The notes under the pieces were generated by a model that was not told the DNA's origin, ran no database searches, and saw only the letters and a list, made by a program, of their open reading frames with translations. This document shows positions 1 to 8,486 of a DNA stretch of 64,000 nt, piece by piece (position 1 is the stretch's first letter; each line of letters opens with the position of its first letter). The position numbers and the translations under genes were made by a program. This DNA comes from Synechococcus sp. PROS-U-1. Lineage in GTDB: Bacteria > Cyanobacteriota > Cyanobacteriia > PCC-6307 > Cyanobiaceae. The stretch lies in NCBI RefSeq assembly GCF_014279755.1, contig NZ_CP047951.1, forward strand, positions 2,356,001 through 2,420,000, in the 5' to 3' direction.

Positions 1-1
1 C

Positions 2-922
<921 letters not shown>

Positions 923-943
923 TCTCAGGCCCCCAAGAGAGAT

Positions 944-980
944 TCAACGGTTGGAACCGGGCAACTGCTCCAACCGTTGA
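944..980. terminator. Perfect 12-bp inverted repeat between convergent eno and aarF
   Basis: The arms TCAACGGTTGGA (944-955) and TCCAACCGTTGA (969-980) are perfect reverse complements around a 13-nt loop. The repeat forms the last codons and stop of aarF and lies 21 bp after the eno stop. No long T-run follows on either strand, so a bidirectional transcription-stop hairpin is an inference from position and symmetry. Confidence 0.5.
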
Positions 981-2596
981 TCGCGACGGATCTTGACCTG
1001 CATTCGGAACCAGCCCAACCCCACCGGTAAGGAGGCAACAGCCGGAAGAATTGACCAAAGCGGACGGGCACTCGCACCAACAATGGCTGTGGCCAAAGCC
1101 AGGCATCCGAGCAACACCGATTGGCCGATCGACTGCTGGGCCAGGGCCATCCGACGGAACTGACGATCCGATTCCCCCAAACGCACCTGGAGCTGCAGAT
1201 CCCCCTGCTCAAGGCGTTCAAGACTTTCATCAAGACGTCTTGGGAAAGCAGCAGCACGGCTGCTGAGAGCACCGACCTGACGGCCAAGTTCATTGAACAG
1301 ATCGTTGCTGCCGGAGCCGCTTGAGGTCATGAGTGGAAGGAGGTAAGGCTTGGCAATCGCAACCAAGCTAAAAGCGGGATCCAGGCTGCGGCCAACACCC
1401 TCGAAGGTGGACAGCGCTCGCATCACAAAAATGAGTTCGACCGGCAGACGGAAGGGCTGCCCATAGACCAAGTCGTAGAGATCGCCAGAGAGTTTGTCGA
1501 TCGCATTGGCTGTGAACGGTGGGGTCAGGGCCTCCTGCAGCATCAGCCGCACAAGACGACGGACCGGACCCACATCGATGCCTCCGGAGATCACTCCGGC
1601 AGCCTGCATTTCCTCCACCAGAGCTGCTGAATCCCTTGCGGCAGCAGCGCGAACCATGGCCCCGAGGCGTCGACGCAAGCCGTCCGACAACAGGCCCATC
1701 ATTCCGAAGTCGTAGTAAATGAGAGCGCCATCGCTGGCAACGGCAAGGTTGCCGGGATGGGGGTCGGCGTGAAAGAAACCAAAGCGCACCAACTGCTTGA
1801 GATAGCTGGCCGCGCCCACCTCAGCCACTTTGACTGGATCAATACCGGCCTCAATCAACTCCGCACGATCATTGACCTTGATACCTGGCAAATAGTCGAG
1901 ACAAAGAACACGGCGGGTGCTCAACTCCCAGATCACAGCGGGGATCCTGATCCGCTCATCATCCAGAAATTGTTGACGAAAACGCGCTGCATACTGGGCC
2001 TCGACGCGAAAATCGAGCTCACGCAACAGGACACGTCGACATTCCCGTGCCATTGCCGGCCAATCGCGACCACGCCCCCAACTGGGATGGCGTTGCAGCA
2101 CAGCCGCCACCTGCTGCATGACCTCAAGGTCAAGACGAAAAAGTCGATCCAACCCAGGCCGCTGCACCTTGAGCACCACCTGCCGGCCACTGCGCAGACT
2201 GGCGCGGTGCACCTGAGCCAAAGAGGCAGCACCAAGGGGCTCTGGGTCGAGGTCAATGACCTCTGCACAGCGCTGACCAAGCTCTTCTTCGAGCACGGTC
2301 TGCACCTGATCAAAACTGAAGGCCGGAACGCTGTCCTGCAGAGCCGCCAGTTCGGCCACCCAGCCCGCCGGGAGAATATCTGGCCTGGCGGACAGCAGCT
2401 GCCCAAGCTTGATGAAGGCTGAACCCAGAGACAGCAGCTCGGTCGTCAACCAGCGAGCTCGACCTTGCTGGCGGCGAGCGCGACGCTCCGCAGTAACGCC
2501 ACCGCGATAGGTCCAGGATTGAGCATCCCACCAAAGCAGCAGCAGCAAGGTCAGGACAGAGCGCCAGATCCGAAGCGCTCGCAGCAGTCCGAGCAT
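944..2596 (-). CDS. ABC1/AarF (UbiB-type) atypical kinase family protein
   Basis: This is a 550-residue member of the ABC1/ADCK/UbiB family, membrane-associated atypical kinases or ATPases linked to quinone and isoprenoid lipid metabolism; cyanobacteria carry several paralogues, so the exact role is open. Motifs in order: the family-specific KxGQ stretch IKLGQLLSARPDILP, the ATP-contacting lysine in VVLKVQRPGL, the catalytic loop FFHADPHPGNL and the metal-binding YYDFGMMG. An N-terminal hydrophobic stretch and a C-terminal pair (VLLGCLALATAIVGA, WSILPAVASLPVGLGW) suggest membrane attachment. Its start overlaps the stop of the upstream small gene as TGATG, so the two are probably co-transcribed and translationally coupled. 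Confidence 0.9.
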   Translation of the reverse strand: MLGLLRALRIWRSVLTLLLLLWWDAQSWTYRGGVTAERRARRQQGRARWLTTELLSLGSAFIKLGQLLSARPDILPAGWVAELAALQDSVPAFSFDQVQTVLEEELGQRCAEVIDLDPEPLGAASLAQVHRASLRSGRQVVLKVQRPGLDRLFRLDLEVMQQVAAVLQRHPSWGRGRDWPAMARECRRVLLRELDFRVEAQYAARFRQQFLDDERIRIPAVIWELSTRRVLCLDYLPGIKVNDRAELIEAGIDPVKVAEVGAASYLKQLVRFGFFHADPHPGNLAVASDGALIYYDFGMMGLLSDGLRRRLGAMVRAAAARDSAALVEEMQAAGVISGGIDVGPVRRLVRLMLQEALTPPFTANAIDKLSGDLYDLVYGQPFRLPVELIFVMRALSTFEGVGRSLDPAFSLVAIAKPYLLPLMTSSGSGSNDLFNELGRQVGALSSRAAAFPRRLDESLERLEQGDLQLQVRLGESDRQFRRMALAQQSIGQSVLLGCLALATAIVGASARPLWSILPAVASLPVGLGWFRMQVKIRRDQRLEQLPGSNR

Positions 2597-2907
2597 CAGG
2601 GGCGTGCCTCGATCACTTGGCTCAGATCAGACACCGTGGCCCGGAGACGGTCGATCACCGCTTGAGGCGTCTCCGACGGTTCCGCGGACGACGTCCCATC
2701 AGTGCTCCCCATGGCCTGATCACCCCGTTCAATCCGTTCCGCCTCTGCAAGCACCTCGTCCTGAAATAAATCCCATTCCTGACGCAGCCGTTGTGGGGCA
2801 TCTTGCGCCAACACCGCCAGCTCAGCCGCCGCATCCGCAAAGCCGTGGCCCAGGCGCGCGCTGATGCGATTCACGGTGGCGCGAATCAAGGCCTCCGAGG
2901 AACCCAT
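2596..2907 (-). CDS. Hypothetical 103-residue protein upstream of aarF
   Basis: No family was recognised. The product is soluble, acidic and mostly predicted helical, with an Ala/Glu-rich middle (FADAAAELAVLAQDAPQRL) and a second helix near the C-terminus (VIDRLRATVSDLSQVIEA). It looks genuine because its stop overlaps the aarF start in a TGATG arrangement and its base composition matches the neighbours. A helper of the kinase is possible from the coupling alone; nothing in the sequence shows a function. Confidence 0.65.
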   Translation of the reverse strand: MGSSEALIRATVNRISARLGHGFADAAAELAVLAQDAPQRLRQEWDLFQDEVLAEAERIERGDQAMGSTDGTSSAEPSETPQAVIDRLRATVSDLSQVIEARP

Positions 2908-2952
2908 GAACCGAGTGCAGACAGTCTCAACTGTGGCAGATCCGACAGGAGA

Positions 2953-3609
2953 TCAGGGCTGGGGAGGAATCACAGGGTCGATGGATTCAAAAAAGGCTTC
3001 GGCGCCAGGGGGAACCACAACAGGTTCCGGATCAGCCACCAACACCGGTGAATCCTCGGCAGGGAAAACAGCTGCAGGGACAACAACCGCAGGAACAACG
3101 TCGGTGGCTTCAGGACCAACAACTGGCTCAGCATTCCTGTCGTCCGGCCCCTGCTCTTGAGCTGTGGATGGCTCCGCCTCGTCTGCTTCGGGCACCTCCG
3201 GCTGAAGATCTGGCGCGATGGATTGAGGGTCAGACCAGGCCGGAGCCGTCCACACGGGTGGTTGAGGCGTCTGCAGAGCGACATCAGGTTTGATCGCTGT
3301 CTTCACCTCTGGTTGGGGCGGTCGGCTCGCAGCCTTGGCAGCTTCGAGGGCAGTGACATCCACTTCCAAAGAAGCGTCGTCACCACCAAACCGGGTGCGG
3401 AGCTGCTGCAGGGAATCCCCCGGAAAAGCGAGCTCGGCGAAAGCCTCGGGGCTCGAATCTTCAGCATTGGTCTGAAGCGTCAGCACCCGATGGGTGATGC
3501 CATACCCGAGGGCAAAGCAACAACCCGCCACAAGAGGACCCAACCAGGCTGGGGCCTTGGTCGCGACGGGAGCGTCGGGGGAGCTGCTCTGGTCCACACG
3601 TGGTTCCAA
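2953..3609 (-). CDS. Single-pass membrane protein with Pro/Glu-rich tail, unknown function
   Basis: This 218-residue protein has a short N-terminal segment, one transmembrane helix at about residues 22-45 (WLGPLVAGCCFALGYGITHR), a short folded-looking stretch (LAFPGDSLQQLRTRFGG) and then a long low-complexity tail rich in Pro, Glu, Val and Ala. This resembles cyanobacterial membrane-anchored proteins with an extended periplasmic tail, but no named family was recognised. It lies 45 bp upstream of the 103-residue gene on the same strand and may head the aarF transcript. Confidence 0.65.
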   Translation of the reverse strand: MEPRVDQSSSPDAPVATKAPAWLGPLVAGCCFALGYGITHRVLTLQTNAEDSSPEAFAELAFPGDSLQQLRTRFGGDDASLEVDVTALEAAKAASRPPQPEVKTAIKPDVALQTPQPPVWTAPAWSDPQSIAPDLQPEVPEADEAEPSTAQEQGPDDRNAEPVVGPEATDVVPAVVVPAAVFPAEDSPVLVADPEPVVVPPGAEAFFESIDPVIPPQP

Positions 3610-3749
3610 CTCGCAGCCGAATTGTGACAGGGATACAGAACGAACGCTCGACGACCTGGGGGCCTGGACTTATGCAGCAAAACTCCAATGCCTAAGGCAA
3701 AACCTTGACCCTGGTAATGTCAAGTAAATAATGAGACCCTGAAAAAGAA

Positions 3750-4466
3750 TTGATTATTTCTAACAGCCATAAGTTTGTTTTCGTCAAAACAAATAAAACA
3801 GCTGGCTCCTCTTTCGAAGGATTACTTTCTCACTATTTAAATACTGGCGATTGGGTCACTAGAGCTCAAAAACAAGAAGAGCAGCATCGAGCCGCAGCCA
3901 TCATCGCAAACAAAATCAATTATTTAAATGGAAAGAACGCCAGACCAGGCATCAAAGTCAAACAACACGCACGCCTCATCGCCGCCCACAAAAAATTTCC
4001 CGAATCAAAAGAATATTTTAGCTTTGGCATCTTGCGAAATCCCTTCAATCGACTGATATCATCGTTCCGATGGAGAAAGGGTAAACAAATTCAACAAATC
4101 CTGGGGAAAAAGTCTAATCCTTTACGCCAACAAGACCTGTTAAAAGAAAAGTTTCTCGCTCATATCACCAACGACCAGGGAGACCTCAACACTAGAGGGG
4201 TCAATCTGCTTTTCGGAATCAACAAGGACGGAACCACATGGGGTGTTGACCATGTCTTCAAATTGGAAGACCTTCAAAGCGCCAAGAAAATCCTCCATGA
4301 TCAATTAGGAATTGCAATCGATTTAAATAAAATGCCAAGATTCAAGGAAAATACCGTAAAAATACCTTCAGAAATAAATCTTTGGGACCAAGAAACAATC
4401 AAAGCCGCAACGAAGATGTTTTCGTGGGAATTTGCAAATTTAGACTATCCAACCACTCCTTCATAA
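3750..4466 (+). CDS. Sulfotransferase-family protein
   Basis: This 238-residue protein has the two nucleotide-binding motifs of PAPS-dependent sulfotransferases: a 5'-phosphosulfate loop at about residues 13-21 (KTNKTAGSS) right after the first strand, and a 3'-phosphate motif at about residues 93-105 (GILRNPFNRLISS). Such enzymes transfer sulfate from PAPS to sugars or other acceptors; the acceptor here is unknown, and surface polysaccharide is a reasonable guess. No signal peptide is seen. The gene is far more AT-rich than aarF and argJ on either side and stands alone between them, which suggests lateral acquisition. Confidence 0.75.
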   Translation: MIISNSHKFVFVKTNKTAGSSFEGLLSHYLNTGDWVTRAQKQEEQHRAAAIIANKINYLNGKNARPGIKVKQHARLIAAHKKFPESKEYFSFGILRNPFNRLISSFRWRKGKQIQQILGKKSNPLRQQDLLKEKFLAHITNDQGDLNTRGVNLLFGINKDGTTWGVDHVFKLEDLQSAKKILHDQLGIAIDLNKMPRFKENTVKIPSEINLWDQETIKAATKMFSWEFANLDYPTTPS

Positions 4467-4783
4467 ACCCAAAAGCAACTTCGCCTTGAAAGGCTACAGA
4501 CGAAGAATTTCTTTACGTTCAGACACGGAATACACAGAACTCACTCTCCTTTGTCGAATGAACATTCATTCCGACAAGGCCATTAAATAGCTCAATCATG
4601 ATCTCATTGCAAAATACCGGGTGACAATAACGCAATAACTTCATCCCCTACAGCATCGGAAATTGACGTTAGATGAATTGAACAGCAAACAAAACAGTCA
4701 TTGCTTGTTTTGATCAACAGGAGGCGTAACCACCCCTTTTTTAATTCATAGCAACGACTGTAGATGAGACAAACAGGCTTGAA
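4467..4783. other. AT-rich non-coding gap between convergent genes
   Basis: About 320 bp without a convincing ORF. It holds an imperfect hairpin at about 4548-4579 (arms near CCTTTGTCGAATGAA and TTCATTCCGACAAGG) and a second short one around 4689-4712 (CAAAAC ... GTTTTG), either of which could end transcription of the sulfotransferase gene or argJ. Confidence 0.4.
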
Positions 4784-5980
4784 CTAAGTCGTGTAGTCGG
4801 CGTTGATGCGCACATATTGATCTGACAGATCACAGCCCCAAGCCTGACTGGATCCGGAACCATCACCCAGTGAAAGGCGTATCAGAACATCCTTCTGCCT
4901 CAACACGTCACTGGCGGCTTGCCGATCAAACTCCAAAGGCTGCCCCCCCGCCATGAGCTGATGGGAGCCAATCCACAAGGCAACCGCTTCAGGATCGAAG
5001 GTCACGCCGGAGCGACCTGCTGCCGCCACAATCCGCCCCCAATTCGGATCCCGCCCATGAATCGCGGTCTTCACAAGGGACGATCCACAGACTGTGCGCG
5101 CCACTTGCAACGCCGCGGCCTCATCCACAGCTCCCTCGACCTGCACTTCAATCAAACAGGTCGCCCCTTCACCATCCCGAGCAATCGCCTGGGCCAACTG
5201 CTGCATCGCATGCGTGAGACCCTGCTCCAAGGCGGGATGGTGTTGCTCCGCCAGCGGGTCTCCAGCCGCAAAGGCCAGCACCGTGTCGTTGGTGCTGGTA
5301 TCACCATCCACCGTGATGGCATTGAAGGATCGCTGCACCGCACGCCGCACCATCCCCTGCCAGATGCAGGCGTCGACTCCGGCATCGCAGCTGAAGAAAC
5401 CAAGCATGGTGGCCATATCGGGATGAATCATTCCCGAACCTTTCGCCATGCCGCCAATGCGGACCCGCTGTCCACCAAGGTCGGCCTCCAAGGCCACCTG
5501 CTTGTCGACCAAATCAGTGGTGAGAATGGCCTGGGCTGCCGCACCACCTCCGTCTTCGCCCAAGGCATCGATCAGCGGACCAAGTCCGGCCAGCAAAGTT
5601 GGCATCAGGATCGGCACACCGATCACTCCCGTGGAGCAGATCAACACTGACTCCGGATCCAAGCCCAGGTGATCGGCAAGCACCTGGGTGGCGCGCTGAC
5701 TGTCCACCAGGCCGCGATCACCTGTACAGGCGTTGGCCTGCCCGGAATTGATCAACACCGCACGGGCTCGACCGCCGCTGCTGGAGAGGCGATCACTGCA
5801 AAGATCAACACAGGCCGCTCGAACCACCGACCTGGTGAAGGTGCCAGCACAGACCGCCAATGCCGGAGCGAGAAGCATGGCCAGATCGCGCCTGCCCGAG
5901 GGCTTGAGGCCTGCGACGATGCCCGCCGCCTCGAACCCATCCGGTGCCGTGACACCACCCTGGATCGATTGCCAAGACAT
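4784..5980 (-). CDS. argJ: Bifunctional glutamate N-acetyltransferase / ornithine acetyltransferase
   Basis: ArgJ catalyses the first and fifth steps of arginine synthesis through the acetyl cycle: acetylation of glutamate and deacetylation of N-acetylornithine. The self-cleavage site that makes the alpha and beta chains is in MIHPDMATMLGFF, with the nucleophilic threonine in ATML preceded by KGSGM. Other signatures are GGVTAPDGFEAAG at the N-terminus, the SGQANACTG stretch and the C-terminal DQYVRINADYTT. I start at the ATG of MSWQSIQGG; the frame is open to 6022, but the extra 14 residues are not typical and would leave only 14 bp to the divergent coaE. SpeA further on also belongs to arginine metabolism but is not linked. 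Confidence 0.95.
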   Translation of the reverse strand: MSWQSIQGGVTAPDGFEAAGIVAGLKPSGRRDLAMLLAPALAVCAGTFTRSVVRAACVDLCSDRLSSSGGRARAVLINSGQANACTGDRGLVDSQRATQVLADHLGLDPESVLICSTGVIGVPILMPTLLAGLGPLIDALGEDGGGAAAQAILTTDLVDKQVALEADLGGQRVRIGGMAKGSGMIHPDMATMLGFFSCDAGVDACIWQGMVRRAVQRSFNAITVDGDTSTNDTVLAFAAGDPLAEQHHPALEQGLTHAMQQLAQAIARDGEGATCLIEVQVEGAVDEAAALQVARTVCGSSLVKTAIHGRDPNWGRIVAAAGRSGVTFDPEAVALWIGSHQLMAGGQPLEFDRQAASDVLRQKDVLIRLSLGDGSGSSQAWGCDLSDQYVRINADYTT

Positions 5981-6036
5981 AGCCATCGCCACCGCTAACA
6001 AGCCGCGAGACACTGAGTGCATCCTGCTCCGACACC

Positions 6037-6660
6037 ATGGCGCCTGGCGAGCAGTTCTCGCAACGACGCATCGGGCTCACCGGCGGAATTGCAAGCGGCA
6101 AAAGCTGCGTGGGCCGTTGGCTGGCTGACGAAGGTTTGCCTGTTCTCGACGCCGATCAATACGCCAGGGACGTCCTCAAACCTCAAAGCACAGCCACGAC
6201 GCTCGTTCTCGAGCGCTATGGACAACGCGTCCGTAACGCCGAGGGGAACGGAATCGACAGAGACGCCTTGGGCCAGATCGTCTTCAACGACACGGGGGAA
6301 CGCCGCTGGCTGGAGCAGCTGATTCATCCCGCCGTGCAGCAACGATTTGACGTCGCCTTGGACGATTTGAAAGAGGCGCCAGCCGTGGTGCTGATGATCC
6401 CGTTGTTGTTCGAATCGGGTTTGGAGTCGCTCTGCAGTGAAATCTGGCTTGTGGACTGCACTGCCCCCCAGCAGCTGGAGCGGCTCATGAACCGTGATGG
6501 GATGAATCGGGATGCAGCTTTGGCACGGATTGACGCGCAATGGCCTCTCAGCCGCAAACGCGACTTAGCAGACCACGTGATCACCAATTCGGGCCAACCA
6601 GGGGCCTGGGAACAACAGGCAAGAGCACTGCTTCAGATGAGCCCCGCAGCCGGACTGTGA
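6037..6660 (+). CDS. coaE: Dephospho-CoA kinase
   Basis: This enzyme phosphorylates the 3'-hydroxyl of dephospho-CoA, the last step of coenzyme A synthesis. The 207-residue length is normal. The Walker A P-loop is in RIGLTGGIASGKS at residues 11-23, followed by the family stretch VLDADQYARDVL, then HPAVQQRF, a central VVLMIPLLFESGLE and the lid-region MNRDGMNRDAALARI. It is divergent from argJ. Its stop codon lies inside a perfect CRP-type palindrome. Confidence 0.95.
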   Translation: MAPGEQFSQRRIGLTGGIASGKSCVGRWLADEGLPVLDADQYARDVLKPQSTATTLVLERYGQRVRNAEGNGIDRDALGQIVFNDTGERRWLEQLIHPAVQQRFDVALDDLKEAPAVVLMIPLLFESGLESLCSEIWLVDCTAPQQLERLMNRDGMNRDAALARIDAQWPLSRKRDLADHVITNSGQPGAWEQQARALLQMSPAAGL

Positions 6661-6671
6661 TCAGGGTCACA
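6656..6671. promoter_or_regulatory. Perfect CRP/SYCRP1-type palindrome TGTGA-N6-TCACA
   Basis: The sequence TGTGATCAGGGTCACA matches the canonical cAMP receptor protein half-sites on both sides with the correct 6-bp spacer. It overlaps the coaE stop and lies 94 bp upstream of the signal-peptide ORF at 6766, a plausible place for an activator site of the genes downstream. A Crp/Fnr-type gene and two cyclase genes lie in the same window. That the site is bound is inference. Confidence 0.6.
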
Positions 6672-6765
6672 AACTTGAGAGACCGGGATCAACTCCAACA
6701 GCGACGACTGCGCGGAAGGTGAAGTCAGCTCGTGCAACGGGCCACTTAACAAGCACTTCATCACC

Positions 6766-6849
6766 ATGTCTTTCAACACCGTCGCCGCCGCATGCCTGGC
6801 CCTTGGCGCCTCCGTGATGTCGCTGGCGGCTCCTGCTCACGCCTACTGA
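6766..6849 (+). CDS. 27-residue ORF consisting only of a signal peptide
   Basis: The ORF reads MSFNTVAAACLALG, then SVMSLAAPAHAY after one Ala, and stops: a hydrophobic core followed by a canonical signal peptidase site (APAHA) with one residue left. It is too short for standard ORF calling. It could be a real micropeptide, a decayed secreted-protein gene cut off by the TGA, or the visible start of a gene with a frameshift; just past the stop the short string TGACAGCCG occurs twice, which would fit slippage. No clear Shine-Dalgarno is seen. It is the first ORF after the CRP-type palindrome. Confidence 0.45.
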   Translation: MSFNTVAAACLALGASVMSLAAPAHAY

Positions 6850-6955
6850 CAGCCGCGATCTGACAGCCGCTAACTGACACCTAACGGCAGTCCTGGATAT
6901 GGATCAGGGCTGCTTGATTCCAAACCAAAGAGAACAACATTTACGCCCATTCGAA

Positions 6956-7237
6956 ATGAGGCTTATCCCAAACAATCTTCAACCAATTGCACTCATCCTA
7001 CTGAGTTGCTTTTTGGCATCAAACTCTGCTGCTGCAGACGACAAACGCATTCACATCCAAGCCAGGAGCACATCAACAATGGTGCAATTTTGCAGCACTG
7101 GAGAGACCTGCCAATTCATCCAATTTTCCGCCATCAGCCCCAAGGAGACCAGACAGCAGGAGACCAAACCAACACAAGAGCCAGACCACAACTCCAACCT
7201 CATTGAGCACATCAACATTCAACTTTTTGGCTTCTAA
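6956..7237 (+). CDS. Small secreted protein, unknown function
   Basis: This 93-residue product starts with a signal peptide (MRLIPNNLQPIALILLSCFL, cleavage near SNSAAA-DD), followed by a short mature region with two cysteines (VQFCSTGETCQF) that could form a disulfide in the periplasm and a polar Gln/Thr/Pro-rich tail. An upstream in-frame codon at 6899 extends it, but the extension hides the signal peptide, so the ATG at 6956 is preferred. No family was recognised. It lies between two other secreted ORFs on the same strand downstream of the CRP-type site. Confidence 0.5.
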   Translation: MRLIPNNLQPIALILLSCFLASNSAAADDKRIHIQARSTSTMVQFCSTGETCQFIQFSAISPKETRQQETKPTQEPDHNSNLIEHINIQLFGF

Positions 7238-7273
7238 GCAACCCCCAATTATCTCAACTTCACTCCAAAAACC

Positions 7274-7663
7274 ATGACCTTTCCACGCCTTTTGCTGGCC
7301 ATTCTTCTGCTCAGCCCAGCCCTCAATCTTCCAGCCCCTGCACGGGCACAGACCGACTCGATGGCACCAAAGCGCGCCCTCAATCTGGCGCGCGACGCAG
7401 CGATTCGCATGAATGGCGGCCTCAGCAACTATCGACCAGGTCGCTGCATGTACCAGGGAATTACCAACAATCCGTGCCTTGCTCAGCGGGATGCCACAGG
7501 ATTCATCTTCCACTTCCCAGGCGGACAACCCGGCTGGCAGGAAGCCGGGATGCCACCGAGTCAAGTCACCGTGCTGCGCATTGCCCCTGATGGACGGTCA
7601 ATCACGCAAACCATTCACAACGGATCTCTCACCCATGCCGCAAGCGCGGGGCTGATGCATTGA
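7274..7663 (+). CDS. Small secreted protein, unknown function
   Basis: A 129-residue protein with a signal peptide (about residues 1-25, ending PARAQ) and a roughly 100-residue mature domain with two cysteines (RCMYQ and NNPCLAQ), an aromatic/Gly stretch (FIFHFPGGQPGW) and a regular beta pattern (VTVLRIAPDGRSITQTIHNG). This looks like a small periplasmic beta-domain of a type common in picocyanobacteria, but I cannot name a family. It ends one base before the convergent 2OG-oxygenase gene. Confidence 0.65.
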   Translation: MTFPRLLLAILLLSPALNLPAPARAQTDSMAPKRALNLARDAAIRMNGGLSNYRPGRCMYQGITNNPCLAQRDATGFIFHFPGGQPGWQEAGMPPSQVTVLRIAPDGRSITQTIHNGSLTHAASAGLMH

Positions 7664-7664
7664 A

Positions 7665-8486
7665 TCAACCGTTCCGCCCGAATTCGGAGCGGAACCATTT
7701 TGTGATCACCCATTTGTGCCCCGCCTCCACGGGAAGGGCTTCATGCAGGGTGAAGGGATTGGGGGTTCCATCGGCCTGGAGATTATTCCAGGCCAATGCC
7801 ATGCCAGGAACGGGCGTAAACGAACGACCCAGGCGACGGAACAGCGTCTCTCCACCACGTTCAACAGCGTTGAGGTAAACCATCAACGTCCATGTGCGTT
7901 GCCCACCACTGTCGGTGTGGGTTGCGTATTCCTCCGTCCCCGGAGAAAACCAATCTGTGTGTTCTTTGAAGTACTCACCTGGGTCATAGCGCTGCCCTTG
8001 GATGGGTTCCGACAGGCGCGGATCCACCCCGAACAGCGCCGAAAACCGCCGATCGAGGCTGGCAGCAAGCTCCGGATTGTTCTGACGCAGATGGCAGGTG
8101 CGGCTGGTGCGGTAATCGCTGGTTCCACGGGTCACCGTCGATGGCTGCAGTGACGCATTGATAGCTTCGATCACCGCCTCGCATTCCTCGTGGCTGAGCA
8201 GTGCAGGTAACTCATACACCTGGGCAAGGGACGTATCCAGACGCCAGGCGCGCGGCCGATGGTCAGGACGGGTAAGGGGAGACTCGAACCAGGCGAGCCA
8301 ATCGGCCGTGGGTGCACCCGTCGCCGCCAGACCTTGGGATGACGACTGGAGAACAGCCGCAATCGCATCGCGTGGAAAACCCTGATCGAGGGCCCGCTGC
8401 ATTAACCCTTCGGGATCACAGCCACGATCCCTGTTCTGCAGCAACCACTCCTTCCAGGCGTCGGGAATGGCTGCCGCTCCGCTCAT
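7665..8486 (-). CDS. 2-oxoglutarate/Fe(II) dioxygenase, prolyl 4-hydroxylase type
   Basis: The C-terminal half carries the jelly-roll facial triad of this superfamily: first His and Asp in KEHTDWF, the distal His in TLHEALPVEAGHKW, and the basic 2-oxoglutarate-binding Lys in GHKWVITKWFR. The intervening strand TWTLMVYLNAVERGGETLF is typical of prolyl 4-hydroxylase-like proteins. The roughly 90-residue N-terminal part contains helical material (DPEGLMQRALDQGFPRDAI) seen in some cyanobacterial homologues. The substrate is unknown. The ATG overlaps the gatB stop as TGATG, so it is probably translated from the gatB message. Confidence 0.85.
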   Translation of the reverse strand: MSGAAAIPDAWKEWLLQNRDRGCDPEGLMQRALDQGFPRDAIAAVLQSSSQGLAATGAPTADWLAWFESPLTRPDHRPRAWRLDTSLAQVYELPALLSHEECEAVIEAINASLQPSTVTRGTSDYRTSRTCHLRQNNPELAASLDRRFSALFGVDPRLSEPIQGQRYDPGEYFKEHTDWFSPGTEEYATHTDSGGQRTWTLMVYLNAVERGGETLFRRLGRSFTPVPGMALAWNNLQADGTPNPFTLHEALPVEAGHKWVITKWFRSEFGRNG

